A stretch of 64,000 nt of DNA from Zantedeschia hybrid cultivar (taxonomy: Eukaryota > Streptophyta > Magnoliopsida > Alismatales > Araceae). Location of the stretch: assembly GCA_030544215.1 (NCBI GenBank), contig JARZZO010000013.1, positions 48,007,196 through 48,071,195 of the forward strand. The letters are read 5' to 3'. Below, one piece after another: positions 1 to 14,100 of the stretch (its first letter is position 1; every line of letters starts with the position of its first letter). A model generated the notes under the pieces. That model was not told the origin of the DNA, ran no database searches, and worked only from the letters and a program-made list of their open reading frames with translations. Position numbers and translations under genes: made by a program.

Positions 1-1480
1 TTACGTCTTTTGCTTCATTAGGAGGTTATTAGGGTTCTCTTTTTCTATTTAAGGTACTGTAGCCTCTTTTGGAGGGCATTGATGATTGAATGAAAAGAAG
101 GGTTTGCAGCCGCCGAACGTGTGCGTGTAGGGCGTGAAGCCCTAGACCGTGTCGTCTTCCCCACCCCCACCCCTCTACGTTGCAAACTCCCTCTTCTTCC
201 TCCCTCCCCCTTGTCTTCTTCCTCCTCTCTCTCTCTGTGCGTGATCCCTCTCTCCCTGCACCGAGTTCGCCACTCCCCTGCTGCTCGCGGACCCAAGACG
301 AGCCTCCCCGCCGGCATCAACCCCACACGGTCCAAATCGCGGCCAACCCCGTACTCGCGGCCCGCACGCAGGCTCGCCTCACCGTCCCGACGACGAGCTG
401 TCCGCGAGCTCCCCGCGCAGCCACGTTGTCACCGGTGTTACCCCAGGCGGCGGCTCGCCCACCCCATCCACGCTGCAACCGAGGGACGATCGCAAGACGC
501 TGTGTGAGCACCCCTGCTCGCCTAAACCCTGCACCGGGGACGAGCACCTGCAGCCGCACCCCGACTCGCACGCTCGCCTCGCAGCGTCCACGGCTACGCC
601 TCGAGGCCTCCCGCGTCGTCAACCTCCGTCCCGAGCAACCGGCCACGCCAGTTCGTGCTGCGAGCAGCACACCAGGACCACCCCGTTCGTGGCCTCCCTT
701 CCCGCCAGCGCCCTCACACGCGGCCCCGCGAAAATCCGCCCCGTTGCAGCCCGCCCAAGCGGCCTCCCGCGAGCCACGTGGTGCTCGACACCGTCCAAGC
801 TGGGCTCCCACTCCTTCTTGACCGTCGGAGCTCCGCCGCAAAGTGCCAGGTCCACGCTATTACAGCGTGTGTATCTTGGCGTTTCTGTCACTGCAGACAA
901 AACATAAGCGCTCGAGGTCCGTGGAGTAATTCTAGTCAACGATCCTCCGAGTGTCAAGAGCCAGGAGAGTGTATGGGGTCGCAGCGTAGCATGAGGATAC
1001 ACGATGTTCGAGCTCGGAACCCCACTCGACAGTGGGACGGTTAGCATTGATTTAACTCCCTCCCGTTCACTTGGTCGTACTTTATATGATTAAATCATAT
1101 TCCCGTGCTCGAGAGTAGGTTCCTAGCTAGTTATTATTCATGATTGCCGGATTGTGAGTATGAGATCCATCCCTTGGTATTAAATTGAGCATATTGGCTG
1201 CGTTGATGTTGTCCTAGCTTTGTGGTAGTCCTTACTACCGCCGATCCTGTCTATTTTATCACTGAGAGCGGACGATTCTTTGAGTTTGCATGACTTACGT
1301 TGCGTAATTACATTCATGAAAATACGGAAAAATTGGTGAACTTTTGCCATTCGCTTACACTACTCTTGCTGATTACGGATCGTGACACTAGTTCGGACTC
1401 GTTTTGGTAGTCGTCCCGCGTCATATAGTTATCTTCGTCGGGTATGTATGTGTTAGTTTATTCAATGAACATCATTGATG
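1..1480. other. Possible retrotransposon LTR/leader fragment
   Basis: The window opens with a TATA-like TATTTAAGG near 47-55, followed by a very GC-rich C-run and CT-rich tract (about 120-840) that then fades into ordinary sequence. Several overlapping open frames exist on both strands here, but none shows a recognisable domain; they look like by-products of GC richness. The look (promoter-like box, GC-rich leader) resembles the end of an LTR plus leader of a plant retrotransposon cut by the window edge, but I see no TSD, primer site or protein domain. It could equally be intronic DNA of the minus-strand gene to its right. Confidence 0.25.
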
Positions 1481-2033
1481 AAAATATCATATGGAAGTTG
1501 TAAATCCAAGCATACGAATCCAACATAACCAATGTTACCTTTTAAATCCTTGGTTCAAAGATGTGACCTATGTCAACCTGGTGTCAACTGACTAACAGTT
1601 GTGTGGTGTGAAGCCCTATGAAACTAATAGGTGGTATTGTAAATCTCAGGAAAGCACAACTACTACAACTCCTCTTTTACCCTTCCCAAGAATTATTCTC
1701 AACTTTACACGCTTGAAACTTTGACCAACTCAGTTAGGTCTTTATTTTACAACCCAGACCAATCACCAAATGAAAACGAATAATTTGATCATCAAGTTAA
1801 CACTGGTGAAGCAAGAGAAACATTTACAGTGTTTCTACTTCTGCCACAAATTTTCGAAATGTCCTTTAATCTTCATCTTAAAAGTTCATATTTCATGCAT
1901 AGTTTTAAATTGGGTTTGTCCATATCAACTAGATGACAAAAGCAATGCAAACTTCACAGTAGAAACATAGTTATTGGTGCAGCCACTAAAATCAGTACAC
2001 TACTCAGTACTCCTATAAGATAGAGATTCTTAC
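1481..2033 (-). other. Intron 3 (part) of the DDA1-domain gene
   Basis: AT-rich sequence directly downstream (minus strand) of exon 3, starting with a consensus donor GTAAGA at 2,033. I looked for a continuation exon rich in Lys/Arg in this stretch and did not find one, so the next exon probably lies left of the window or inside the unclear 1-1,480 segment. Confidence 0.5.
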
Positions 2034-2157
2034 CTCTTGCTTCTGAAGCTTTCGTCTATAGCTTTAGCCTTTCCATCTTTTGCATCACTTCTTTGTTTGT
2101 TCAACTGAAGAGATCTAATTAATATATTTGTAGGGTTTGTTTTTATTAGCTGTTCCT
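2034..2157 (-). CDS. Exon 3 of DDA1-domain gene
   Basis: 124 bp reading minus strand, acceptor ATTCATTCAG before 2,157 and donor AG|GTAAGA at 2,034/2,033. It enters in phase 1, so the last G of exon 2 completes a Glu codon. It encodes the second half of the DDA1 core (QLIKTNPTNILIRSL), then a charged segment (KQRSDAKDGKAKAIDESFRSK would be the tail). Leaves in phase 2. The exact phase match with exon 2 across 24.9 kb is the main support. Confidence 0.75.
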
Positions 2158-5100
2158 CTGAATGAATAAAAAAAACTCAAGAATGAGGAACACATCCACT
2201 TGTGACCTACAAAGAAAACTATAAAGTAGGAAAAAAAACCATTATAGGAACAAAAGTATCCGACTAACATACTTTCTTAGACTACTAGATAGCACACAGA
2301 AATAAAAAGACCAATTCATGTCCTTTAAAATGCAGCAAATATGCAAGAATAACTATCTTCATAACCAAAGCCTATGAGCATGTGTGGTGTTAAAAAGACT
2401 GACACGACACTAAGCTACCTATTCATCACCTGTTGGATTGCAGTAACATAGAGTGATGAAAAAATTAGTATATTGACTGGAAAAAGAGTGGCAATATGGA
2501 AGGTTACAAGAAGAAAAGGCCACCATAATTGTAATGTGAACAGCGATTAACATGCAAAACCTTCATATGGAGTCATAATGTCACACCACTGTAGAGGCAA
2601 GAATAAGAGACCATGGATTCCATAATGTTGACACAGGATGTATGGTGAAAAGATGAATTATACACCATCTATGGAAGCAAGACAGATATATACCTCCTTG
2701 TGATTCCAATTCCATTCAAGTATTCAAAAGTCAGCTTGACTGAACCAGAACCAGCAGATCCAGATAAGTTTTAGCCAACACAGGATTGCCATCTCAGATC
2801 TCAGGAGCAGGTTGGTGGGTAAAAAATAAGAGACCCTCAAAATCTTGCAGAGTTGAGACTTCCTCACCACCAACACCATCTCCTCCTCCTTCCCCTCCCC
2901 CCTCTCCTCCTTCTCCTGATACTCCTCTTCTCTGCTTCTGTTTGTGTTTCTCCTTTCTCTGCCTTCTCTCCCTTCTTCGTCCTGGCCTATACTTCTCCAG
3001 AAGTCAAAGAAAATAGGTCACAGATAGGTCTCGAGAACGACAACCTATGGATCAACCAATCAGACAATGCTTGGCACTAATGTTCCAATTGCACTTGCAG
3101 AACAAAATGGTTAGTCCACTTCCCACCTGAAGTGGGCAGGTCAAGTACGGAATGAGCCCTGAATCAGTAGGTCCCCGTCTCAAGACGGTGTTTCAATAAG
3201 CTAATGGCCATGCCGTTGATTAGTGGACTTTTAAAGAGATACATTCTACTTCAAATTTCTATAAGAGACTAGATCCCTTAACTGATACATGGTGCACAGC
3301 AAGTCACTTGATAAACACCCCCCCCCCCCCCCCCAAAAAAAAAAAAAAAAAAAAAAAAACAATGCATAATGAAGGACAAGATGCTATGATAGAAAACTAA
3401 TGCAAGCCAGAAAAGGGCCCAGCTCAAACAAGTTACTCATCTTCTTCAAGTTTGGTTCAGGTTCACACCTGGCTAGTGGGTGGAAGGAGATTGCAAAGAA
3501 GCATTTGGGTCCAATTTGAGCAATAACAGGTTTAGAGGCTCACAAAACTGGGCAAGAGAATGGTTCAACTGTATACTAGGTTCTAAGAGTCGACCACAAT
3601 TCTTACCCCATCTGATCCAATTCTAAATTCGACAAAGGTCACCTGTATGGAATCAGATTCAATCAGGTTGTCCCATATAAATATACAGTCCTCCCTGCGT
3701 TTCTCCTTGTGATGCCCATGATCCTACATCTTCTCCTCCCATCTTCTCACTAGCATCATGATAGAGAAAAGAACTGGACAAAGACGAAACAAGAGATCAA
3801 GCAGAATATCTACGGTCCCTTGACTTTCAACTCCCCTAAACTGATTTCCATTTTTTCCCTTTTCTCCAGACACTTGCAAAGAACCACACACATCGGTAGT
3901 TTAACTCCAGCAACCAAACTAGCAAGGCCTCCAGTTCCACTGTCTCTTGTAACTGCCAAAAAAAATGTGATAGGCCTCCCACATGCAGGACCTCCAATTG
4001 CTAGGCTTGCAAGTATCCAGCATGGCAGCACCTGCAACTGGCCATGGAGAGTCCCCAACCCCCTCCCCCCCCCCCCCCCCTAAAAAAAAAAAGAAAAAAG
4101 AAAAAAAGAGTGCACTGTTGCTGGCACTCTGAATTCTAGGAGAGACATGGGAGTTGGGGGGTGCGGGGAGGAAGGGGGTTTGATGGAGAGATGACAAAAT
4201 TAGGGTTGAAAGGGGTTATAATGGGGTTGGGTTGGTCCAAAGGGTCAACACGAACTGACTTGAGGAAATGTCATGCTAAACATCTTCAACCCTAACTCAA
4301 CTTGAGCTGTTATAAGTCAGATTCAATCCAACCCAATGATCAAGTTGTACCGACCAGTTTCAGATTATCCCACCCAAGCTTGCAGCTCTATTAATGTTCA
4401 ACACTCACTGGATAGGGCCTCACTGCCAAAACACAAAGAAGAAATTGGCACACTAGAACATGGGTCAGTCATTTAACTTTGGCTGTCGTGTTTGGTTTCT
4501 TTAATGAACGAAGAATGAGGTTTACAAGCGTTAAGGATGTTTGGCTCATATTAACCTGAGAAAAGCAGTAAGGATTCAATGTGGGTGAAGGTAAGAAAGG
4601 AAAAAGAGAGGTAGACGGGTAGATGAGACCGATAGCAACAGGAAGAGGCCTGCAGTGACAAACTGCAACTGCTGGAACTGATGGCAGTGATGATCATTGG
4701 CAGCAAATAGTGCAACAAAGAGCAACAGTTGGCCTTGTGTTAGTGGCTACAGATACCCAATACAACCCCCAAACCACCACACAAATTCTTTCCATAGAAG
4801 CCAAGTATATCCTTAGTATCTCAAGTGACAGGTATGGGATGACACCTAGAAATGGAACCTTTAGGCATGGATGAAGGGTCTTGAAATTCTTGCCTGATGT
4901 TCAGAGGTAATTTTGTTGGGATTGCATGTGGAACATGGACATCTGCAGTAGGAGAAGATCTTTAGGTGCAGATAATAGCAGAAACTTTGAATTATGAAGA
5001 GGGCATATAAATTTCTCTAGTTTGTGGGATACTTCAGGTAAAACTAGCAAGTGTTTGGCCTTCCTGCTCAAGAAACAACTTGTGCAAGGAGCAAGCTCTA

Positions 5101-8100
5101 AGTAATTGGCAGTAATATTCCTAACATGTAATTAAATGGCATATATGTCCTTCCAGAAGGAGGTGACAAATTATGAAATTAACTCCATTACATGATTAAA
5201 GATGCTACATGTTTAAGTGATTGCACCAAATCTTCACCTTGGGGATTCTTTGGCATCAAAAAGGAAAGGGAATGGAAATGGACAACCATCTTTCCTGCTG
5301 GCATGCAAATCCAACCGGGCCCCATCAGCCCAAGTTCGCTCATGACCTTCCCACTCACGCAGGTATAAAGCCCACCTCACTGGACTCTCAATCCTTCCTC
5401 CCGATAGAATCACTAGGGTTCCCAAGACTTCGCAATGACTTCCTCCTACCATGTATCCCTTGCAGCCCGTCTCTGGTGAGGACGATGTCAGTGGCGCACC
5501 TGTCTTCAGAGTGTATGTGTGTGTGTGCGTGCGCGTACACCACCCCCAATCTTGACAACACCAGTGGCCTCCCCTATCTCTCTCAATCTCTCAACCTTGA
5601 AGGTGAAGGTCGACATTGGTGACCACATCCATGTCTAGGGTGAGCATGACTATGTGTTTGTGTTTGTATTTGTGTCTGTGTGCCTGTGACCTCCTTCCCC
5701 AATCTTGACAACACCAATGGCCTCCCCCTCTCTCTACTCGGTCTCTCTTTGAGTCAAAGATGAAGGTACCGTAGGCGTCCTCCATCTCTCATTACATTTA
5801 ATAATATGCTTATACATATGATTTTCCTAAAATAAAATATATCCTCAAACGCGATGTTAAGGCGATGCTTCCATCGCCTCATGCCTCTGACTACATACCT
5901 TCACCAGGACAGCCAGCCACCACAAGGCACATACTAGGACGTACCACAAGGTACTCAAGTTTAGATGATATGATGATCATCCCACAAAATGGTCAGGAAA
6001 GGAGCAGATACACATGGTTAGGACAGGAGAAAGTATGCATAAGTGCGTTCCAACAACTAACAGCATAAAAGGACCTCTAGACTCATCAAATAAATCAACA
6101 CTGGAAAAGTAGATGGATAAATGACATCTCAGGCTCTCAGCTGCACTGCACCAAAGATGAGGAATGCTATTATACATGTGTTGAAACCCTTTTTTTAAAG
6201 CAAAAGGGAGAAGGGGGAAGCCCCCCCACCGGTTGGGGAACCCCCCACCGGTTCCAAAAGGGAAACCGGTGGGGGGAGAGGAGCAGCCCTCCCTTCTCTC
6301 CCATTATTAAATTCAAAGAAGGGGGGAGGGATTAATTAGGATGGAGGGAGTTAATGGGGAATCCTAACCCCATTCACACATGGGTTGAGAATCCCATGTG
6401 AACCCCATTTAATACCCATCCTAAAAAAACCCCTTTCACATGTAGCCAAGTCTGGATTTAAGGGGTTTAAACCCTTTTCACATTGGCCAAACCCCCCCCC
6501 CCAAATCTGAAACCAGGGCATTAAAGAGCCCAAGAAAGCAAAAAAGTGGAGGGGATGGGGAGGAGAACACCCCCCCCCCCCCCCCACCGGTTCCCAAACA
6601 GGTGGAGAGGAGCCAACCGGTGGCACCCCCCCCCCCACCGGTTGGGAACCGGTGGGGGGGGTGCCCACCGGATTCTCCCCCCTCTCTCTCTCATTTTTTT
6701 AATGCCCTCTCTCCCACTCTCTTACCCATGTGATTAAAAAATTAAAAAAGAGAGGGGGAGGAGGAAGTGGCAACCGGTGGGTACCCCCCACCTCAAGCCA
6801 ACCGGTGGGTACCCCCCACCTCAAACATTTCGGTGGGTACCCCCACCGGTTAAGGCTTTGAAGCCTATAAATATCCCCCAAGGGATAAGAAGAAGCCCCA
6901 TGCCCATTTGGCCCAAAATTTTCTAGGGGAAACTCTGCCAGTTTGAAGACCAAATACGGTGCTCTTGCCCGGGTTTGCTGCGATTTGGAGGAGATATTTT
7001 CTTGGAGGGTTCTCTTCCTAAGGTTTATTCCTAAGGGAAAGCTCTGACAAATTTATGTTGTAAAATCACCGTCTTATAAGACGGGATTATGCCGAAATAA
7101 TGAATGAATGCTACTATTTGTTCTTTGAGCATATGTGTATGCATGTGTTCATGAATCTACTATTTAAGTAACACTATGTTACTATATTTTCATATGCAAA
7201 ATAATTAGTTTTATAACTAATTAAAATACATAAAACATATAATTAAATATTCTAAAATATCATTGGCCTCATCCCATACATAACTAATCTTAGACTCATA
7301 ATTAAAACTTAATAATGAAACATTGAGACATAAAATAATATACTTAAGTTAAAAATGACTTAAATACTCCACATACTTAATTAATTAATAAAATCTGCGA
7401 AAATTATCTAAAATTAATAAAATAAATATAAAAAAATCAGAAAAATTCTGTAAAAATCAGTAATACTCAGTAAAAATCAGAAAACAAAATCTGGAAATTA
7501 CATAAATCCAAAATATAACTTAAATATCCTTCATATACCTAATTAATTAATAAAAATCAGTAAAATTGATAAAAAAATCAGTAAAATTCAGTAAAAACCA
7601 GTAAAAAACAGAGAACCAAATCTGAAAATATATAAAATTCTGAAATGACTAAAATGCCCCTAGAGCTTAATACAAATTACAAAAATACCCTCATACATGT
7701 TAAAAATCTGTAAAAATCACAGAAAATTCTTAAAAACATCAAAATCTCTCGTATGTCCAAAATACCCTCCAAACCTTAATAAGATGGGTAAAATTACCAA
7801 AATGTCCTAAATATGATAAAAATAAATAAAAAATCTCAGAAAAAATATAAAAAATAGACTTTAAGTTTAAAAATCCAATTTGGACAAAATTACCAAAATA
7901 CCCTTACAATTCAAACACACTTGAAATAACTTTAAAATACCTCCTAAGGTTTTGAAACCTTCCTAAGTCATTAAAACTCATTTCATACACTTAAATAACC
8001 ATAATCTCCCTATACCCTCCAACTTGGCATAATTACAAAAATACCCTTATGGGTCTAAAATATTTGAAATCAATCCAGAATACTTTGAGTCAATCCAATA

Positions 8101-11100
8101 TACTTGGAATTAATCCATATAGCTTGGAATCAATCCAAAATCATATAAACACATCCTAAACCTGGGTGAGGCCAAGAGTTTAACCCAAAATATATCTTCA
8201 TATGCATGTGCTGCCTGTAGTAGTAGTGTTGCATGTTATAAGGGCATCATACGGACGGTTAATCAAGGGTTGCCGAGCAGTCGCTCAGCGTAATTAACAC
8301 TGACCGAGGTCAGTGGAGAGAGGTCATATATTCGAATCTTCGCTTGATTCGAAGTTCCGGATTCCCTGAGGGCTAATCCCAAGCTCTCATAGTCCGATAA
8401 AATATAAAACCGACCTATAATTCTCTAGATAAACAAAAAAAATGGATTTCCGAATAATCTGACATAGGAGAGATGCGTCTAGGTCAGGTCCCGACGAAGG
8501 TTAGAAAAACCCTCGCAAACAGAGATGGCACGCCCGGTGGGACTTCTCTTTCCCTTCATCTCTCCGTCCGGTGATGCCCTCACCACAACTCTACTACTAA
8601 CTTTGTCATGTCTTATGCAGGTGACTGACTTTCTGCTTAAAAGACGACGATGGCGGCAAGGGTCACGTATGGCCCACTTGTGGTGGCGACCCACGTACGG
8701 GGTGGATATCTGACCACACCAACATGCTTTGGGGACTTCCCCGCAGTGATAGGATCTCCATACTTTCTGGGGGTCGTTCCGGCACCGGAGCATGCTCCGG
8801 AAAAGAAGAAGAAGAGGTGCGCTTCTCGCTCCAGAACATGCAACAACGGCAGCCGATATGGGCGAGTGCTTGCCGTGAATACCATCAACATCTCTCCAGC
8901 CTCCTCGTCCAACGGGGGGCAAAAGCGGAAGGTTCTAACCGCAAGTCCGTCTAGGACGGGGAAAACTATATTGGTGGGAAACCTGCATATTCGTCTGGAT
9001 GGCGGGCAACCCATCATTTCTAAGATCCATCATATCCCGACAGTTCCTGTCCAGAATCGGTTCGGGATTCTATTGAAGGTTTGCCAAGATAGGGCAACGT
9101 TCGAAAAGAAGAAAAGGACTCCAAAGGACACTGCTTGCCGGGAGCCAATAATTATACCAGAGCCTGTCATGTCTCGAGCAGGGGGCAATGCCACCCCCCG
9201 AGCGGGGGGCAACTCCATGCCTCGGAATGGGGGCAACTCCATGCCTCAAAATGGGGGCAAATTTATGCCTCGGGCTGGGGGCAATCCATTGGAGGATAAG
9301 AACCTCCGCATAAAGGAAATGTGGGTAACCAAAAAGGAAACCCGTAAAATTCGCCAGGCTAGGGATACCCTAGCAGAACAACAGCCTCAACAGTTCGTAA
9401 AGCTTAAGGGGCAGATAACCAGCTCAACTATCTGGCCTCGTTCTCTACAAGGTCAAAAGATAAAAAGTGCCTATAAGGCACAGGAACAAGTCTGGCAACA
9501 GACATCTGTCCTCGAGCGGTTGGGCGCATTGGTCTGATCGACTCACAAAAAGAAGAAAACTGCCAGAAGGACAGAGAATAGTATACGGGTCTACACATGC
9601 TACACCTCCAATATCACCAACCGGCAGCCTTCCCAGCCGGAAGACCCAAATGATATCATCAATCTGATGCAACGGGTCGGGCCCATAACCCGTCAAATGG
9701 AGCAGGCTATGCGCTTGCTGAATCGAGGAAGCCAGGGGGCAGAGCCACCCCAAATTGGCAGTATCAATGCTGTTGGAGGAGCTGATAAAGACGGGACAAA
9801 TGCTTCAGATATTGAAGCTACTCCAGAACAACCTCAAGATCAAATACAACCTCAGACTATAGAGGAGATGAGGCAAGAAAATCAACAATTCATGGCCTTG
9901 CTCTATGGCCTAATACAAAAGATGGAGGAGCAGCAAAGGGCAGCTCAAGTCCCCCCAGTAAATGCACCACCTTCAAGGGCAGTGCCTATGCCAACGGTGA
10001 TAAGACCGCAAGCTGTAGATGTCAACTTCAACCCTGATGAGATACAAGAAGATCAGGTTGTGGAGCCCAATCGTAATGCTCAGCAATCCCATGCTTCTGC
10101 AGATGATGCTACGGCATTGCAGAAGCATCTTATTGAGCAAATTGTTGAAGCCAAAATAGCAAAACAAGATGACGGAATAGGCACATTCGACTTATACAAA
10201 GTGCCATTTCCGGTACGTCATATGTTCAAGAAGCTCCCGCCGGATCACAATAAGTGTCCCAAATTTATCAGGTATGACGGGGAAGGCTCGGCCCAGGAAC
10301 ATATTGCCCACTATATGAGTGACTTGGGAGAGTTGGCTACTGATGAGGCCTATCTTCTGAGGTTCTTCTCTACCTCTCTCACGGGCATTGCATTCCAATG
10401 GTATGCAAAGTTGAAGCCTAACTCTATCAACAGTTGGGAGGAAATGCAGAAAAAATTCCTCGACCGTTTCAAGGTGTCGGAACGAAAGGTCACCATCACT
10501 GAATTGGTGACACTAAAGCAAGGCAGGAATGAATCCGCCACCGACTATATCAAAAAATGGCGGAACCTCTGCATGAAATGCGACAATCCGCCGACCCACG
10601 AGGATGCGGTACGATTGTGCAAAAGGGGCTTAAAGCCTAAAATAAGTGAAAAGCTGATTGGCGCAAATGTCAAGAACTTTGATCAACTAAATAACATTGT
10701 GACGGAGGTCGAAATATTCTATGCAGACCATCCAACCATTGCCTCCATTGGGGGGACAGTCCCAAAGAAGCAAAATATGGATACAGAAGAGGTCAATGCT
10801 ATAGACTTCACCTCAGCTGTAGAAAATACAGGGGGCAAAAACAATGCAAATGCCTCAACATCTAATAGAAGGGGATCATATGTCACCCTTAATGAGAGAA
10901 AGAAAATGCCTTACTCTTTCATCAGGGAGCATACAAGAGAGTTGTTTAATGTCTGCATGCGGGCCAATCTCTTGATGCTACCCGAACTAAAAAGACCAAC
11001 AGAAGTTGGTAAAATAGATGAACCCAACTATTGCATGTACCATCGTATGTTGGGACATGTAATAGAAGATTGTTATATCTGCAAAGGGGAAATTGAAATG

Positions 11101-14100
11101 CTTATCCGAGAGGGGGCCGTGGAGATGGGGAAATACCTGGTAGACCCGCCTCAGCCACATCGAATGCCCAGACAAACATTTACAGCAAATGTCGTCCATA
11201 TGGATGAAAACTCCTCAGAAGAAGAGTCTACAAATAAGAATATAGATGCCCCTCCAGAGCAGGAGGCAATACCATCATATGCTCCAGCGACTTCCACTCC
11301 AGAAAGGTCTATCATGGCGGCACTGGAGGAGATTCAGATGAATATGTCGCAGCTCTCCCATCAACAAGTTTCGCCGGAACAGGAGGCAATACCATCATAT
11401 GTTCCAGCAACTTCCACTCCAGAAGTGTCTATCATGACAACAGTAGAGAAGATTCAGATGACTCTGATACAACTCTCTCACCAGCAAACCTCATTGGAGC
11501 AGAAGATAAATCCATCATATACTCTAGCAATTTCCACTCTCGAGGGGTCCATTATGGCAGCACTGGAGGGGATTCAAGTGAGTCTGGGACAAATCTCTCA
11601 TCAGCAATATGAACTCACTCAAGTAATGGAAGGTCTTGCAAGACAATGGACAGAAGTCATGTCAATGGACAGAATCAATAGGCCCTTCTCCTTTGAGGAG
11701 CCAGGACCAAAATGCAGCCGTTCTTTAAAGAATAAGGGCAAACTTATCATAGACTTAAATGAACCACCAGAAGCCCAGTACCGAGAGAGAATGGTGCTCA
11801 AATGCAAAGGTTGTGAAAGTCACGACAATACTCTCGAGGCCACCTTTGCAACTAGACAAAGCTCTCGGAGAAAACAAGTTGCTGGTGCAGAAATAGGGAT
11901 AAGTTTTAAAGATACGGAATCCCTGGCAAAAAAGCTCAAAAAACCATACTCCTTTCCAATGGAAAAGACCAAAGAACTCTTCGAGTTATGTATGAGCAGA
12001 AAAACAATTATTCTGCCCAAGCCAAAAAGGGAAGAAGAAATACATCGGGTAGATGCACCCAACTACTGCCCATACCACCGTTTCATCACCCATCCAATTG
12101 AACGTTGCTTTATGTTCAAAGATGAAGTAGAAAAGCTGATTCAAGAAGGAAAGATAAATATGGGGAAATACCTGGTAAATCCCCCACAGCCACATACGAT
12201 TACACATTGAGTGTAATTCGCAGATCCTTGAGCAAAAAAATAAAAAAAAAGAAAAAAAAAAATAAATCATCCTGTAACCTATCAGGAGACAACGCGCAAA
12301 AGTTATGTGCGCCAAGAAAAATCAATAATGTTCGTGCGCGAATACATAGGCTCATAAAGCCGCATATTTGTTCCCCGACGGGGGGAGAACTCTCTCGGCC
12401 TGCTGAGGGTAGAGATCGAGTTTTCCCACATCCCAACCCAGGAAGGATATCAGAGTCGCCAATGACGAATAAACCCTTGGTACCATACTGACGGTACAAT
12501 AATGTCCCATCAAGGGCTACGACCGAGGCGATGATGACGATGACCTCCCGACCCGGTAAGGAAGTGGGAAAACTCGCTCTTCTGCTCGATACAGCCTGAG
12601 GGGATGATCCCCGTTCCTGTTATATCCAAAGCAAATACACGGGCATATTCTTGAAAGATGTCACATAATGGTGGGTGATTCACCTCGAAAGAAAATATTT
12701 GCCGTCAAGAATATCATGCAATGCAAAATTCTTTCATTCGCCCACGGAAGGCGTTAAACTCCGGAATTTTGTCCACCTGGGAGGCAGATATATCCCAAAA
12801 TTTATATTCACTTACTACAGGCTTTGAGTCCTGATATTCATAATTCGCCCACGGAAGGCGTTAAACTCCGGAATTTTGTCCACCTGGGAGGCAGATATAT
12901 CCCAAAATTTATATTCACTTACTACAGGCTTTGAGTCCTGATATTCATATATTCGCCCACGGAAGGCGTTAAACTCCGGCATTCGCCCACGGAAGGCGTT
13001 AAACTCCGGCATTCGCTCACGGAAGGGGTTAAACTCCGGCATTCGCCCACGGAAGGCGTTAAACTCCGGCATTCGCCCGCGGAAGGCGTTAAACTCCGGA
13101 ATTTGCCTACGAAAGGCATTAAATCCCAGAATTCATAATTCGCCCACGGAAGGCGTTAAACTCCGACATTCGCCCACGGAAGGCGTTAAACTCCGGCATT
13201 CGCCCGCGGAAGGCGTTAAACTCCGGAATTTGCCTACGAAAGGCATTAAATCCCAGAATTCATAATTCGCCCACAGAAGGCGTTAAACTCCGGCATTCGC
13301 CCACGGAAGGCGTTAAACTCTGGCATTCGCCCGCGGAAGGCGTTAAACTCCGGAATTTGCCTACGAAAGGCATTAAATCCCAGAATTCATAATTCGCCCA
13401 CGGAAGGCGTTAAACTCCGGCATTCGCCCACGGAAGGCGTTAAACTCCGGCATTCGCCCGCGGAAGGCGTTAAACTCCGGAATTTGCCTACGAAAGGCAT
13501 TAAATCTCAGAATTCATATATTCGCCCACGGAAGGCGTTAAACTCCGAAATTTTGTCCACCTGGGAGGCAAATATATCCCAAAATTTATATTTGCTTACT
13601 ACAGGCTTTAAATCCTGAAATTCATATTTCGCCCACATAAGGCGTTAAACTCCGGCATCCGCCTACGGAGGGCATTAAACTCCGGAATCTGCCCCGGAGA
13701 GGCGTTATATCCTGAAAATTTTCATATTTGCCCCGAGAAGACGTTGTGTCCTAAAGTCTTTCCTGGGCGTATGCCAGCCCCGCTGACATGCCATAAAGGG
13801 GTCGAGAATTTTCTTGTCGCCCCGAGAAGACATTATATCCTAAGTCTTTCCCTTGGCTTAAGCTAGTCCCACCGGCATGCCATAAGGGGGTTGAAAAGTT
13901 CTTTTGCCCCAAGGAGGCATTGTATCCTAAAGTCTTCCCTGAGCATACGCCAGTCCCACTGGCATGCCCTAAAAGGGTTGAAAATTTTCCTATCGCCCCG
14001 AGGAGGCAATGTATCATGAATCTTCCTTGAGCATACACCAGTCCCACTGGCATGCCATTAAAGGGTTCAAAATTCCCTTCGCCCTGGGGAGGCGTCGTAT

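Larger units (their letters stand above)
6179..8521 (+). repeat. 5' LTR of the gag-only element
   Basis: 2,343 bp, TG...CA ends. The first 700 bp (U3) is built of GC-rich stretches with many ACCGGT palindromes; a TATA box follows at about 6,866. The centre (7,150-8,150) is strongly AT-rich with many AAAATCAG / TCAGTAAAA repeats. The last 350 bp holds stem-loops and a tRNA-promoter-like box. The same sequence forms the 3' LTR at 18,389-24,860. Confidence 0.9.

Noticed and set aside
120..1047. Overlapping frames on both strands as genes
   Set aside because: GC-rich low-complexity region; frames overlap on both strands and none carries a motif.
8265..8360. A true tRNA gene in the LTR
   Set aside because: No acceptor stem or anticodon arm of normal size; only box-like similarity.
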